Assembly (NCBI RefSeq): GCF_018842675.1
Contig: NZ_JAGTWO010000001.1
Coordinates: 290,080-354,079, forward strand
Length of the DNA: 64,000 bases
Origin: Candidatus Pantoea bituminis
GTDB lineage: Bacteria; Pseudomonadota; Gammaproteobacteria; Enterobacterales; Enterobacteriaceae
Direction: 5' to 3'
Part shown: positions 19,172 to 28,604 of the stretch, piece after piece
Numbering within the stretch: position 1 is the first letter of the stretch
Layout: every line of letters starts with the position of its first letter
Translations under genes and position numbers: made by a program
The notes under the pieces: model-generated
Databases searched by the model: none
Told to the model about the DNA's origin: nothing
Seen by the model: only the letters and a program-made list of their open reading frames with translations

Positions 19172-20149
19172 TTATTTCATTGTCGCCAAAATTTCTCTAA
19201 TTGAGCGGTCGATCTGATCTGCAATCTCTTTCGGCAAACGGCTGAACTCATACTGCACAGTGCGCTTCTCTTCATTGGTTTTACGACGTGCATAGGTATT
19301 AGCCGTGGTAAAACTTGCCAATTTTTCTGTAACTGCTTTATTGATCTTAACAGGCGCTTTTAGTTGCCGTTTCGTCGCTTTGAAGAATCCCAGGATTGCA
19401 GACTTCTTCTCGTCAGCATTGCTGGTGTTTGGCAACTCAGCTTCGGTGATCTTTTCCTTAACCTTCGCGATTACATCTGTAATGTCGACAGCTTCCGCTT
19501 TCGCCTCTTCCCAAACATCCAATAGCAGTTGATAGTCCTGAAGCGTCAATTCTGAAACCACCGGGAACAGCTCAATAAATTCCACTGGCACTGCGGCGGC
19601 TTGAAAAGCACGCGTCACCTTGGCATTAGAGATACCTTCAGCTTTGGCAATATCGCTTTTGCTCATGCCTGCTTCATGCAGCAACATGAAGCGCAAACCT
19701 AACTCGCGTAGGTTGTGCTCTTTAGCTGTCTGTATATCTGCAGCTAGCTGGCGCGCATCGCTGATATCGAGTTCGTCTACGGTAGTCAGGACTTCAAGGC
19801 TGGCACCGGAGAAAAGACAAGCCGCTCGACGACGCGAACCATCCATGATTTCAACACGATCGCCCTTCATACGGCCAATCGCTGGAAAGAACTGCTGTAA
19901 GGTGATAGTCCGCGTAATGTCTTTAACGGACTCTTCCGTCAACGTTTTTTGGTCACGTCCATTGATCTGCGGATCAACAAAAGTTTTCGCTTCAATATCA
20001 TCATGTGGCACTAACTGACGAACAAAGGTCGCTGTTTTTCCTGACTTCAGCGTGAAGACGCGAGACTGGCTACTGCTGTCGATCATACTCGCGATCGCTG
20101 ATTGGCCAAGGGTTCGGCCGATGCGCTTTAGTTGTTTTGGATCGCTCAC
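19172..20149 (-). CDS. parB: Plasmid partition protein ParB (P1 type)
   Basis: ParB of 325 residues. The N-terminal ParA-interaction region is followed by the ParB/Sulfiredoxin-like domain (TLQQFFPAIGRMKGDRVEIM, DGSRRRAA) and a helix-turn-helix near residue 170 (GMSKSDIAKAEGISNAKVTRA). The C-terminal dimerisation region is Lys-rich (ATKRQLKAPVKINKA). It starts with GTG and overlaps the parA stop by four bases (GTGA), so translation is coupled. It binds parS sites and recruits ParA for segregation of the plasmid. Candidate parS palindromes lie at 21866 and 23068. Confidence 0.93.
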   Translation of the reverse strand: MSDPKQLKRIGRTLGQSAIASMIDSSSQSRVFTLKSGKTATFVRQLVPHDDIEAKTFVDPQINGRDQKTLTEESVKDITRTITLQQFFPAIGRMKGDRVEIMDGSRRRAACLFSGASLEVLTTVDELDISDARQLAADIQTAKEHNLRELGLRFMLLHEAGMSKSDIAKAEGISNAKVTRAFQAAAVPVEFIELFPVVSELTLQDYQLLLDVWEEAKAEAVDITDVIAKVKEKITEAELPNTSNADEKKSAILGFFKATKRQLKAPVKINKAVTEKLASFTTANTYARRKTNEEKRTVQYEFSRLPKEIADQIDRSIREILATMK

Positions 20150-21347
20150 AGCGTGCTCCTGATATATTCAATGCGGTCAAAAACAGCCCGTGAGAACTGC
20201 TCAGCTTCATGTTTGGCTTTACGTAATGCGTCCGCACTACCAGGATAAGAAGAAGGATTTGCACTTATCACAGTATCAAAGGATTCACCGCAGCGCTCAA
20301 ATCCATCCAATCGCGGTAAACCGCAGTCCAGCATTGATTTGGTAAAAACTTCGCGCGCGTAGCTCTGAGAGGTTAAATGGTCATGCTTAGACGTCATCTT
20401 CGACATAAAGCCAATATTAGCTTTAAGTCGCGGCTCAACCCTTCTGACTCGATGCGCTCAAGCATTTCCGGTAGGCGCGTCAGGTACTTCATCGTTGAAT
20501 GGAAATCAACTTGTGCAGGCGGTGTCGGTGTAAGCAGAACATCACTGGCGGCGATGGCATTCAACATAAAGGAGTCAAGATGCGGACCCGTATCAAGGAA
20601 GATAAAGTCGTAGTCGCCTGCCAGGCGATCAATCACATTTCGACGCAACACTTCTGAAGGTGCAACTCCTGGTAAATGTTCCGCAACCAGCTCTTCCCAA
20701 TCGCTGGCCACAAAGCCGTCATCAATTGAAGCAGGTATAACATCAACGCCTGGCATGACTGTCGGTTTGATGAATTGAGCACGCAACTGATCCGCATCCA
20801 GATCGTTAAGCATCGCTTGGGCAGCCGTCTCGAGTACAGAACCGACGCTGTTGGTATGGCTTAAGAACATGGTGCTGGATGCCTGCGGGTCAAGATCGAT
20901 GACCAAAATGCGCAAATCGTTGTGCAGCATGGACGGATGGGCGCGCATACCATGAGCAAGCGTGACAGTGCTGACGGTTTTAGACACGCCACCCTTGAGG
21001 CTCACCACAAATACAACGAATGGCCCTTCATGCTTATCGCGGTACTTTGGCACTTTGCGATGCTGATAGATGTCGATGACGTTTTGTAAGCTCAGTGCGT
21101 ATTGTGAAGTGCTGCCCGTTTGCTTTTTACCAAACTGATAACCGGCTTCTTCCATATCATTTATGGCAGCAACGACAGCGTGTTTACTCAGCAAAGGCAT
21201 GTTAGCTACAGCGTTGCGGGAAAAAGTTTGATAAAAGCTTGTTTGATTAAATTCCTGCCGCTGCTGTTCAATGTGACTGCTTAACCCGTGCAACATGGAA
21301 TTAGCACGCGTCGCCATCTCCAGCACACCACCGTAATCACGCTTCAT
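20146..21347 (-). CDS. parA: Plasmid partition ATPase ParA (P1 type), frameshifted as sequenced
   Basis: ParA of about 400 residues after repair; start at MKRDYGGVLEMATRANSML with GAGGTG upstream of 21347. An N-terminal DNA-binding region is followed by the deviant Walker A motif VVSLKGGVSKTVSTVTLAHG, Walker A' type DLDPQASSTMFL and Walker B FIFLDTGPHLDS. The first frame stops at LKLILALCRR. The remaining C terminus (MSKMTSKHDHLTSQSYAREV, PRLDGFERCGESFDTVISAN) is in the next frame. One extra A at TTT 20422-20424 joins them as RDLKANIGFMSKM and gives 401 codons. A plasmid this size needs ParA, which argues for a sequencing error. Confidence 0.9.
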
Positions 21348-21865
21348 AAGCACCTCAGTATTAATGTTTTTTGGCATACTACACAAAAAACTGAAATCTG
21401 CCAATTTTTTAGGAAAATCCCAAAAACTTGGATTTTTTCTGACTAGGTGGATCAAAGCATGCGGTTCATTATTAGATGATTTCAAATTACTACTTTTGAA
21501 TTAAAAGAAAGAAACTGACATTTACCCTAAATAAGGTTCATAACGATATAACGCTAAGTCGCGTAACAAGGAAAATGCACATCTATTATTGACCTTTTCT
21601 TACAACAACAATTTGGCTGGCTGTTCTTACTGAAGCGATTTTATTGCTTTGTTGCAGTTTCAACACGCTTATAAGCAAGAGCTTTTCAGATCGAGAGCAT
21701 TTCTTCTCTTTAGGGGAAATCAATGCTTCTATCTGTAATCATTTTAATACAGTAAATGATGCTTAGAAGGCTGCGTGTTTCGAGCATAACTTTGTGGGTT
21801 TATTCATAAGAGGGGGTATCCAAATTCCGCTATCGTAAAGTCTTAAAGACGAGTGCAAAGAGGTG

Positions 21866-21880
21866 TTTTCATCATGAAAA
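21866..21880. promoter_or_regulatory. Candidate parS site 1
   Basis: TTTTCATCATGAAAA, a 7-bp-arm palindrome around a single central base. The same sequence recurs at 23068-23084, both on the origin side of parA. It resembles the A-box of P1 parS (ATTTCAAGGTGAAAT) in design. ParB binding is inferred. Confidence 0.4.
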
Positions 21881-23067
21881 TTATAATATATTCCTTTAGA
21901 TTCAATAGCATATAATTAAAATGGTAAGGTGATATATTTTATGAATAATGAGATTAGAAGTATGGGAATCAAATGCGATTAGTCTCGAGGGAAGGCTGTC
22001 GGTATTCGCTTCTGAGGTAAGCTAAAGAGGATTACGTATCGTTTAAGGGCTTCAAAAGAGGTAATGGCAGATCAGGTTTGTTTGACTACTTCACAGTAGT
22101 TGTCAACGTTGTAGAAACTCTACGCAAGTATCTTTACGCCGGTTAATTCACAGACGCCTTGGGTCGTATTTTTTCTAGTCAACTTTGGCTTATTCGGTTT
22201 AAGTTGTAAAAAACGCATTCATGAGATGAACTACAATTTAAAGCACAACTATGTTGAGCGTCACGTCAAATCCTTCTCAACTATTCAAACGGTACACACA
22301 CCTTATTTAATTGCTGATAACAACCAGGGAAGTCATGTAAATTTCGCTGACTTATCACGCTAAAGTTAATTTGAAGCATGGAACTGCCATCAATAAGTAA
22401 AGTTTAGCTCCTCAAGGTAAATTTAGCAGAGAGCAGTGCGGCTGCGCTTCAAAAAACAGAATAGTAGGAGCATATAACGTATGAGTGCTTATGAAGATCA
22501 TAGCTACTTAACAAGCGTGCATTTGACAGCCATATCTAATCCCGCAAACTAATTCCACCTTTATTAACAACCGGGTCAAAGCAGTGCTACGCAGGATAAA
22601 GAACGTGTAACGCTCAAAGCTTAATTCAATTCATAGTGATCACTTAAATCATTGGGTTGGTGAAACGAATCTGAAGTTCACGTTTCGTAGACTACCTCTA
22701 TTCTTTCTAATGGAAAATAAAGAGTCTGATGTTCACTTCACGCTGTGTTTGCGAGTTATTATTGCTACATTCAGCAATATTAAAAAAGCATGCGGCTTGA
22801 TAGCTAAGAGAAAAATTATCTAGAGTCTGGATCTGGCAACCTGGCCTGATGATGCTGAACGATAATAAATTTTTTAAAAAAACTAAGATGCGAGCAAGTA
22901 ATATTGCTGTGCCGTTCACATTTGCATTACCTCATCAAATTAAATCTGCTTTAGGTAGGTATACGCAGATATATATCTTAGTGAGTTTGAGCCACCAAAC
23001 TGCAAATTGGTGCAATGTACCCTGATTATTCGTACGCAATCGAAAAATTCAAAAGATTAGTTAGGGT

Positions 23068-23084
23068 ATTTTCATCATGAAAAT
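23068..23084. promoter_or_regulatory. Candidate parS site 2
   Basis: ATTTTCATCATGAAAAT, a perfect 8-bp-arm palindrome around one central base; the second copy of the motif at 21866. Both copies lie in non-coding DNA between parA and the origin. Confidence 0.42.
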
Positions 23085-23483
23085 CTCACAAAAACCCCTT
23101 ATTGTCATATAGTTAGCAGCATATTCAAAGGGTGAAAAAAATGTTCTGCTGCTGGCATACGATTCTGGGCAATCGCTTTCTGCTGTAAATTACTGCTTTC
23201 AAAAGCTTGTTTTGTACGGCAGTGCGAGGATCTATTAAGTGATGGTACATGTATAGGCGTCACATAAGGATGAGCAAAGGGGAGGGCGGTTCATTTGGAT
23301 TTAACGACATATTCAATAGAGAAGATAAGCAGTGTGTTAAGCAGTAGATAGGTTTAACGAGTTCTATTTCTAAAATGATCTGTTCTAATTTTTTAGTCTA
23401 AGCATGTGCAACACTTTCATGTCGGCGTTAAAACTGTTGATGTACGTACTGATGACGGATTTATTTCTATACGTAAAAAAGTT

Positions 23484-23492
23484 TTATCCACA
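23484..23492 (+). promoter_or_regulatory. DnaA box
   Basis: TTATCCACA, an exact match to the E. coli DnaA-box consensus, in AT-rich DNA about 860 bases before the first iteron. Confidence 0.5.
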
Positions 23493-23549
23493 AAACGAGT
23501 GAGAGCTAAGCATGATAAAAAGTGTAATGCCGTGTTGAGCGGGTGAAAC

Positions 23550-23859
23550 TTACAGAGGCTCGACATAAGTGACCTGTATCTGAACATTTAGCCTCTTTGC
23601 AAAAGAGAAATCATATCGTTGATCCCCGTCATCAAAAGTTCTTCTCGCACCAGTCTGATCAATCCTATGTTCTCCCTCGTCTAATTTCAGAAAGCCGAAG
23701 CCTTCCTCATTACGTTCGTATATGCCTGTAAAGGGAAAATATCGTTATAAAAGTGTTTTTGGTTTTGCTCATCAGAAACGGCAAACTCAGGAACCAAGAT
23801 CTTCCCATTTTAAAATGTCTATTGTCGTCATCTTTAAACTTAATTATCAGTAAGTTAAT
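23550..23859 (-). CDS. Hidden small gene, unrecognised, two homopolymer frameshifts
   Basis: No intact open frame exists here as sequenced. Three minus-strand frames carry consecutive protein-like pieces: INLLIIKFKDDDNRHFK, then NGKILVPEFAVSDEQNQKHF followed by YNDIFP, then FTGIYERNEEGFGFLKLDEG continuing to RRTFDDGDQRYDFSFAKRLN and a stop at 23550. They join if one base is restored in TTTT 23818-23821 and in AAA 23730-23732. That gives 104 codons with no internal stop. No ordinary start codon is visible at the 5' end (ATT at 23859 is the first codon kept), so a further error or an upstream start is possible. Family not recognised. Confidence 0.45.
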
Positions 23860-24346
23860 ACGTTAACTTCACAGATATAATGAGCCATTATTTTAATTAT
23901 TAACATCCTTTAAAAACCACATATTTTATGTGGTTAAAGAGGTTGTCGATCAGAAAAGCATATTTGATGTATTTAAAAGAATTCTTTTGCCCGGTTTCAA
24001 ACAATACAGGTTACGTTGCTCGTCATGCATGGACCTACCTTTGCGAAGGTAAAGTTTCAACGAATGTCACCTTTTTGAACAGAGTAGGGCGGTGTCAAAA
24101 ACTGAGCGTTAAGGTGAAGGGTTGTTCAATCTGAAAAAATGTAGATTCACTGCCAATACAGGCCGTTAACTTTGCGTCTTGCGTTGTCTCTTTTTGTATA
24201 TCGCTCTCAAATATTTATGAATCACTTTTCCCCGTTATTCACAGGCTAGATCCAATCAGTCGATCCTATATAGATCATATATAGATCCTAAATAGATCCC
24301 CGTACCTTGGCAGCCCTTGCTGTATAAGGCCTTTAAGGGCTTCTAT

Positions 24347-24449
24347 AACCACTATGGAGAGAAGATTAACCACTATAGGTAGTGAAACAACCACTGTAGC
24401 GAGTGTTACTAACCGCGCTGGAGAGTAGATGAAAACCACTATAGCGAGT
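24347..24449 (+). repeat. Iteron cluster 1 (five copies)
   Basis: Five copies of a 16-base iteron with consensus AACCACTATAGCGAGT, starting at 24347, 24368, 24389, 24411 and 24434. Spacing is 21-23 bases, two helical turns, so all sites face the same side of DNA. Copies 1 and 4 are most divergent (AACCACTATGGAGAG and AACCGCGCTGGAGAGT). Confidence 0.9.
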
Positions 24450-24701
24450 AACTGTGCTTTTATCCTGTGCTTAACTTCTGGCTACGAAATGAACGAAATA
24501 ACCCATCGCGGTTGAGCCTTGCAGTGAAGGATATTGAATTCGAAGAAAGTATGATGAAGATATGCACAGTTTCTGGTAACTATTTGAGCGAGTTATTCAA
24601 TGGGTAGATCCAATAACAGATCCTCATAAGATCCCTATAGTTCCTATAAGATCCCCATGTGCAGCCATCCCTTGCCCTGCCTGCTCTGAAAGGGGATCAC
24701 T

Positions 24702-24802
24702 ATCCACTGTAGTGAGTAAAGCAACCACTATAGCGAGGAAATAAACCACTGTAGTAAGTAGCCTAACCGCTACAGTGAGTGCTAGTATCCACTATAACCA
24801 GT
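24702..24802 (+). repeat. Iteron cluster 2 (five copies)
   Basis: Five further direct copies starting at 24702, 24723, 24744, 24765 and 24787, spaced 21-22 bases, ending about 38 bases before repA. Close placement to the repA start suggests autoregulation of repA as well as origin binding. Confidence 0.9.
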
Positions 24803-24840
24803 AACGGCGATTATTAATTGTTCATATCACGGAATTTCCG

Positions 24841-25865
24841 ATGCCGAAAAAAGAACAAGAAAACAATATGATAGCGGAAGCGTTTAGCGAAACTGACAAG
24901 CGAACCGGTGAAGTTATCAACCTTACACCCAATAGTAACAACACAGTTCAGCCCGTTGCCCTGATGAGACTGGGTTTATTTGTCCCTACGCTGAAATCCA
25001 CGGCTCGAGGTCAAAAGAATCAACTCTCTTCAATGGACGTTACTGATGAGCTAAAACAGCTGTCGATCGTCAAATCTGAAGGCTATGAGAATATAAAGAT
25101 CCTTGGTGCCCGGCTGGATATGGATAACGATTTCAAAACCTGGGTCGGTATCATTCATGCCTTTGCCAAATATAAGGTTCTGGGAGACAGCGTAACGCTT
25201 CCTTTCGTCGATTTCGCCAAGTTATGTGGCATACCCTCTGTGCGCTCCTCTGCGAAGCTCAGAGACCGTTTAGATTCGTCCTTGAAGCGTATTGCCACTA
25301 ACACCATCTCTTTTTCAAACAAAGAGGGTGATACTTACATCACTCACCTTGTTCAGTCAGCAAAATACAGCGTCAAAAACGACAGTGTAACCTTGCAGGC
25401 AGATCCCAAAATCTTTGAGCTCTATCAGTTCGATAAAAAGTCCTTCTTCAGCTAAGGGCCATCAATGAACTCTCTCGTAAAGAGTCTGCACAGGCGCTCT
25501 ACACTTTTATTGAAAGCCTTCCTACCGATCCAGCCCCAATATCAATGGCACGCTTACGCGCCAGACTTAATCTCACCTCACGTGCTATTACGCAAAATGC
25601 CACGGTCAGAAAGGCGATGTTGCAGCTTAAAGAGATTGGTTACCTGGATTACACAGAGCTAAAGCGTGGCAATACGGTTTACTTTGCCGTGCATTATCGC
25701 CGGCCAAAACTCAGGCCTGCAGACCTACCGTTAAGCCTGCCTGATATTCATGATGATGAGCTTGATAACGAGCCGGACGTGAATGAGAAGGGCGGAGAGA
25801 TGGTGATGCTTTCACGTGAAGAGATGGCGCTGCTTGAGAAAATCAGAAAGGGCAAAAAGAGTTAG
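24841..25865 (+). CDS. repA: RepFIB-type replication initiator RepA, frameshifted as sequenced
   Basis: Initiator protein of about 341 residues after repair. It has two winged-helix domains of the Rep_3 type. First frame: [40 protein letters not shown] and FDKK. Second frame: [40 protein letters not shown] and [14 protein letters not shown]. The break is at the A5 run 25435-25439; one more A joins them as [16 protein letters not shown] with 342 codons. RepA binds the flanking iterons, opens the origin and represses its own promoter. A plasmid cannot persist without it, so the break is either a sequencing error or is read through by slippage on the A run. Confidence 0.9.
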
Positions 25866-25898
25866 CGCTTTCTGCAGAGAGTAAGCAATGCAAAAGCT

Positions 25899-26002
25899 AT
25901 CCATTGTAGCGAGAGTAAGAAGGCTCACTAACCACTGTGATGAGTATTTTTGATCTCTTATCAAGTAACCGCTATAGCGAGTAACCAACCACTGTAACGA
26001 GG
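25899..26002 (+). repeat. Iteron cluster 3, direct copies downstream of repA
   Basis: Four copies of the iteron in the same orientation as upstream, starting at 25899, 25930, 25967 and 25987. Spacing is irregular (31, 37, 20). Confidence 0.85.
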
Positions 26003-26008
26003 TATTTT

Positions 26009-26374
26009 ACTCTTCATAGTGGTTATTCTTTTAAACCGCCCTGGTAACTACTAACCTGCCAAGCCATGTCACTACTCATGTTAGTAATCACTAACATGAC
26101 AACAACCACGCATTCATTCTGTAATTTCTCACTATAGCGGTTAGCTTGTTAGGGCAGTAACTTCACTCGCTACAGTGGTTATACTCGTTTTTATACTCCC
26201 TACAGTGGTTATCCAGGCAAACATTGCTCATCATGACTACCGCATGAGCAGGTTTACTCGCTACAGTGGATAGTTAGCAAGCCCAGATGCCGCTATTTAC
26301 TCGCTATAGTGGATAGCCTCTTTAGATTACTCGCTACAGTGGTTATACATAGCGATCTTCTCGCTACAGTGGTC
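26009..26374 (-). repeat. Iteron cluster 4, inverted copies downstream of repA
   Basis: Eight copies in the opposite orientation (consensus on the plus strand ACTCGCTACAGTGGTT) at 26009, 26127, 26165, 26195, 26256, 26299, 26329 and 26359. RepFIB plasmids carry downstream iterons used for copy control by handcuffing; that role is inferred here. Confidence 0.85.
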
Positions 26375-26758
26375 ATTGCAGAGAATCGGTCTGTATATCT
26401 TTGAGTTGCATAGCCATATGTTCCTTAGTGATCAGTACTGGCCGGATCATCCCCTTTGCTTACGCACTTCTCAGGCCTACACAGTAAGAGATAAGCTTTC
26501 AGTAATAAACTCATGCGATTCATTGCTCAAAAAGCCGATTAGCCGCTCAAAAACTCATGACAGAAGTGGTAAAACGGAAAGGAGTAAGTCGAGGATCAAT
26601 TAGTACGCATTCTCCTTGATATCTGCATTTAGCGGGTCTTCTAATCGAATTTTAGGTGAGGAGCGGACTTAGTATTCAACTTGGAGTACCCTGTTAAGCA
26701 AGCTAGCCAGCTAACAATCAAATGTAAGATTAACTCTTTATAACAGGTGACATCGGTA
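26375..26758. other. Non-coding DNA between iterons and yajD
   Basis: About 380 bases in which no gene or repeat was recognised. It probably contains the yajD promoter. Confidence 0.45.
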
Positions 26759-27105
26759 ATGGCTCTGATTCCAAAAAACTACACGCGGCTGGAAAATGGT
26801 TACCGCGAAAAAGCATTGAAAATCTATCCGTGGGTTTGTGGACGCTGCGCGCGCGAGTTTGTTTATTCAAACCTCCGCGAATTAACGGTACACCATATTG
26901 ATCACGACCATACCAATAACCCGGAAGACGGCAGTAACTGGGAGTTATTGTGTCTGTATTGTCATGACCATGAACACTCGAAGTACACTGAAGCTGATCA
27001 GTACGGGACAAGCGTTGTGGCGGGGAGGACGCGCAAAATGATGTTGATGCAGCAACCTATAATCCCTTTGCCGATTTAAAGTCGATGCTGAACAAGAAGA
27101 AATAA
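26759..27105 (+). CDS. yajD: YajD-type HNH nuclease, frameshifted as sequenced
   Basis: HNH-domain protein, 115 residues after repair, the same length as E. coli YajD, which it resembles closely (MALIPKNYTRLENGYREKAL). Zinc Cys pairs are in WVCGRCAREF and LLCLYCHDHEH. The HNH core is ELTVHHIDHDHTNN. The first frame ends in TRKMMLMQQPII. Adding one G at GGGG 27022-27025 gives AGEDAQNDVDAATYNPFADL and ends at 27105 with KSMLNKKK. Function of YajD is not established. It is the first gene after the origin. Confidence 0.88.
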
Positions 27106-27414
27106 GGTTTGATATGTCCGCTGTTGACACCAAACTGCCTCGGACGGCTATGAGCTAAGAAGAAACATTGGGAAAGCAGTGAGCCAACGCGATGCGCATC
27201 TTTTGAGTCCCCAATCTAAACCGTCAACGGAAGCTCATAATGAGCCATCCGTTCTTTTATCGGCTGGATATCTGACCTAATCGATTATCTCTTTGAACGC
27301 TCTAATACAGGTGTTTCAGTTGGTTATTCTGAACGCCTGTTTTAACAAGATACTGCCTGTACTGTCAGCATAATCTGTTCAAGGGTTAGATACCTCCATC
27401 AGTAAAAAATGCCG

Positions 27415-28150
27415 GTCTTAATTGACGGATTCTCCGTTTCGCAACATCACTACAGGCGCTAATAGTATTAGATAATTTAGCGTTGCATGTAGCCGACGTT
27501 CGTTGTTGTGCTGCCGCCAGTCATAAATGATGTCAGACACGTGTTGTTGCGTCAGGCTGGCCGCTTTCGGGTACAGCAGCGAAAGCCGCTCAGTGGCAAG
27601 TCACTTGCGACGTGTGCGTTTATGGCTTGGCCGCTGAGATGATAAACGACATGCTTCGGATTTGCGTAATGGTTCTCACGCCGCCGAAGTTGCCAAACGC
27701 ATCGCTAACCGAGACGCCTGCGTGCTAGCGCCAATTCAGTTATGCTTGCAGATAAATAAGCACCAGCGTCCGGGTGCTGTGACTTATAGCGACATGTTAA
27801 CAGGGCCAAATCTGTCAGCCTGCAGACATGACGCTGCAACAGAACTGTCGCATTACACATTACTCGCCTCTCGCTTTTGATCTGTCGTCAGTACTCTTGC
27901 CCTAAATCCACCTGAGGCATCTCCTTATCCAGTAGGGTTCTGGCAAGCAGCCACTTCAGGCGGGCATTCTCTTCTTCACGAGCCTTTAGGCGTTTAACTT
28001 CGACACTTCCATCCCGCCAGGTTTATTGCGGCAGGCTTAGAAGATGGATCTGAGGTGGTATGTTTACAGCAAAGCCTGCAGGCAGAAACCCCGGTTTCGG
28101 CTTCATGAAGATCTGTTCCTCGGAAAACGCTTTTCCAAAGGATGCCCTCA
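27415..28150 (-). mobile_element. Decayed IS3-family element (orfA and orfB pieces)
   Basis: Minus-strand transposase pieces. From about 28150: SEEQI, then HEAETGVSACRLCCKH (orfA helix-turn-helix region). From 28010: SVEVKRLKAREEENARLKWL and LLARTLLDKEMPQVDLG (orfA leucine zipper). From about 27575: VSDIIYDWRQHNNERRLHAT and LNYLILLAPVVMLRNGESVN (orfB end). Several shifts and a deletion of most of orfB, including the DDE core, make it inactive. Ends and target duplications were not found. It resembles the IS407/IS2 type of the family. Confidence 0.7.
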
Positions 28151-28604
28151 CGTGATTGATGATGACATGGCCAACATCGCGGTGTGCTAACCATCGGAGA
28201 GCAGGACAAGACTTATGCGTGTTCTGATCCTGTCATTCAGCAACATGCATTTTATTCAACAAGACCAGCATAAGTGGCAGATTTTACGCTGAGGGAGACG
28301 TCCATCACGCCCCAACAGTTAGCCGCTCTACACCCTATGGACTCCAGCTTTAAATCATTTCGATCAGGGTTTCTGCCGCAATGCCTTTGCTTACCGCACC
28401 CCCAATCATGAATAAGACTCATGTTTAATGAAATTAAATCACTTTTACTCACCCAGTGAGTCAGGCATAAAATATGCTCTGTAATTAACTATAGATAATA
28501 TAAAGGCTACTGAATGAGAAAACCACAAATGAAATTTAGGACATGCTGAAAAGCAATGAAAAAATCAGGTTTTTTTATCTCAGAGTTTAGGATGCCCGAT
28601 TACA
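28151..28604. other. Non-coding DNA upstream of mesX
   Basis: About 450 bases with no gene recognised. A hairpin-like AAAAATCAGGTTTTTTT precedes the mesX start. No S-box/SAM riboswitch fold and no clear run of MetJ boxes (AGACGTCT) was seen. Confidence 0.45.

Larger units (their letters stand above)
21348..23549. other. Long AT-rich non-coding stretch between parA and the origin
   Basis: About 2.2 kb with frequent stops in all frames. The only structures seen are the two ATTTTCATCATGAAAAT-type palindromes (21866-21880 and 23068-23084), a small ACTACT-TCAC-AGTAGT hairpin near 22085, and a perfect DnaA box at 23484-23492. The stretch might hold decayed genes or regulatory RNA, but none was recognised. 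Confidence 0.5.
23890..24830 (+). other. Replication origin with duplicated iteron module
   Basis: Non-coding DNA directly upstream of repA. It holds a DnaA-type box TTATTCACA (24235-24243) and then two similar modules. Each module is a GATC-rich block of TAGATCC-like repeats (24246-24299 with five GATC; 24605-24659 with four GATC), a short block with CAGCC and CCCTTGC, and five iterons. This is the expected architecture for a RepFIB-type oriV: DnaA and Dam sites next to RepA-binding iterons. Confidence 0.8.

Noticed and set aside
20394..20448. A separate small gene upstream of parB (frame 20146-20406)
   Set aside because: Its residues are the conserved C terminus of ParA; restoring one A joins it to parA.
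24240..26374. CRISPR array
   Set aside because: The 16-base repeats are spaced 20-23 bases, without conserved-length unique spacers and without cas genes; they are origin iterons.
27662..27880. Small plus-strand gene in the IS remnant
   Set aside because: It lies inside the decayed IS3 element on the opposite strand, and its product resembles nothing.
28440..28604. SAM riboswitch upstream of mesX
   Set aside because: No S-box or SAM-II-like conserved motifs could be traced in the leader.
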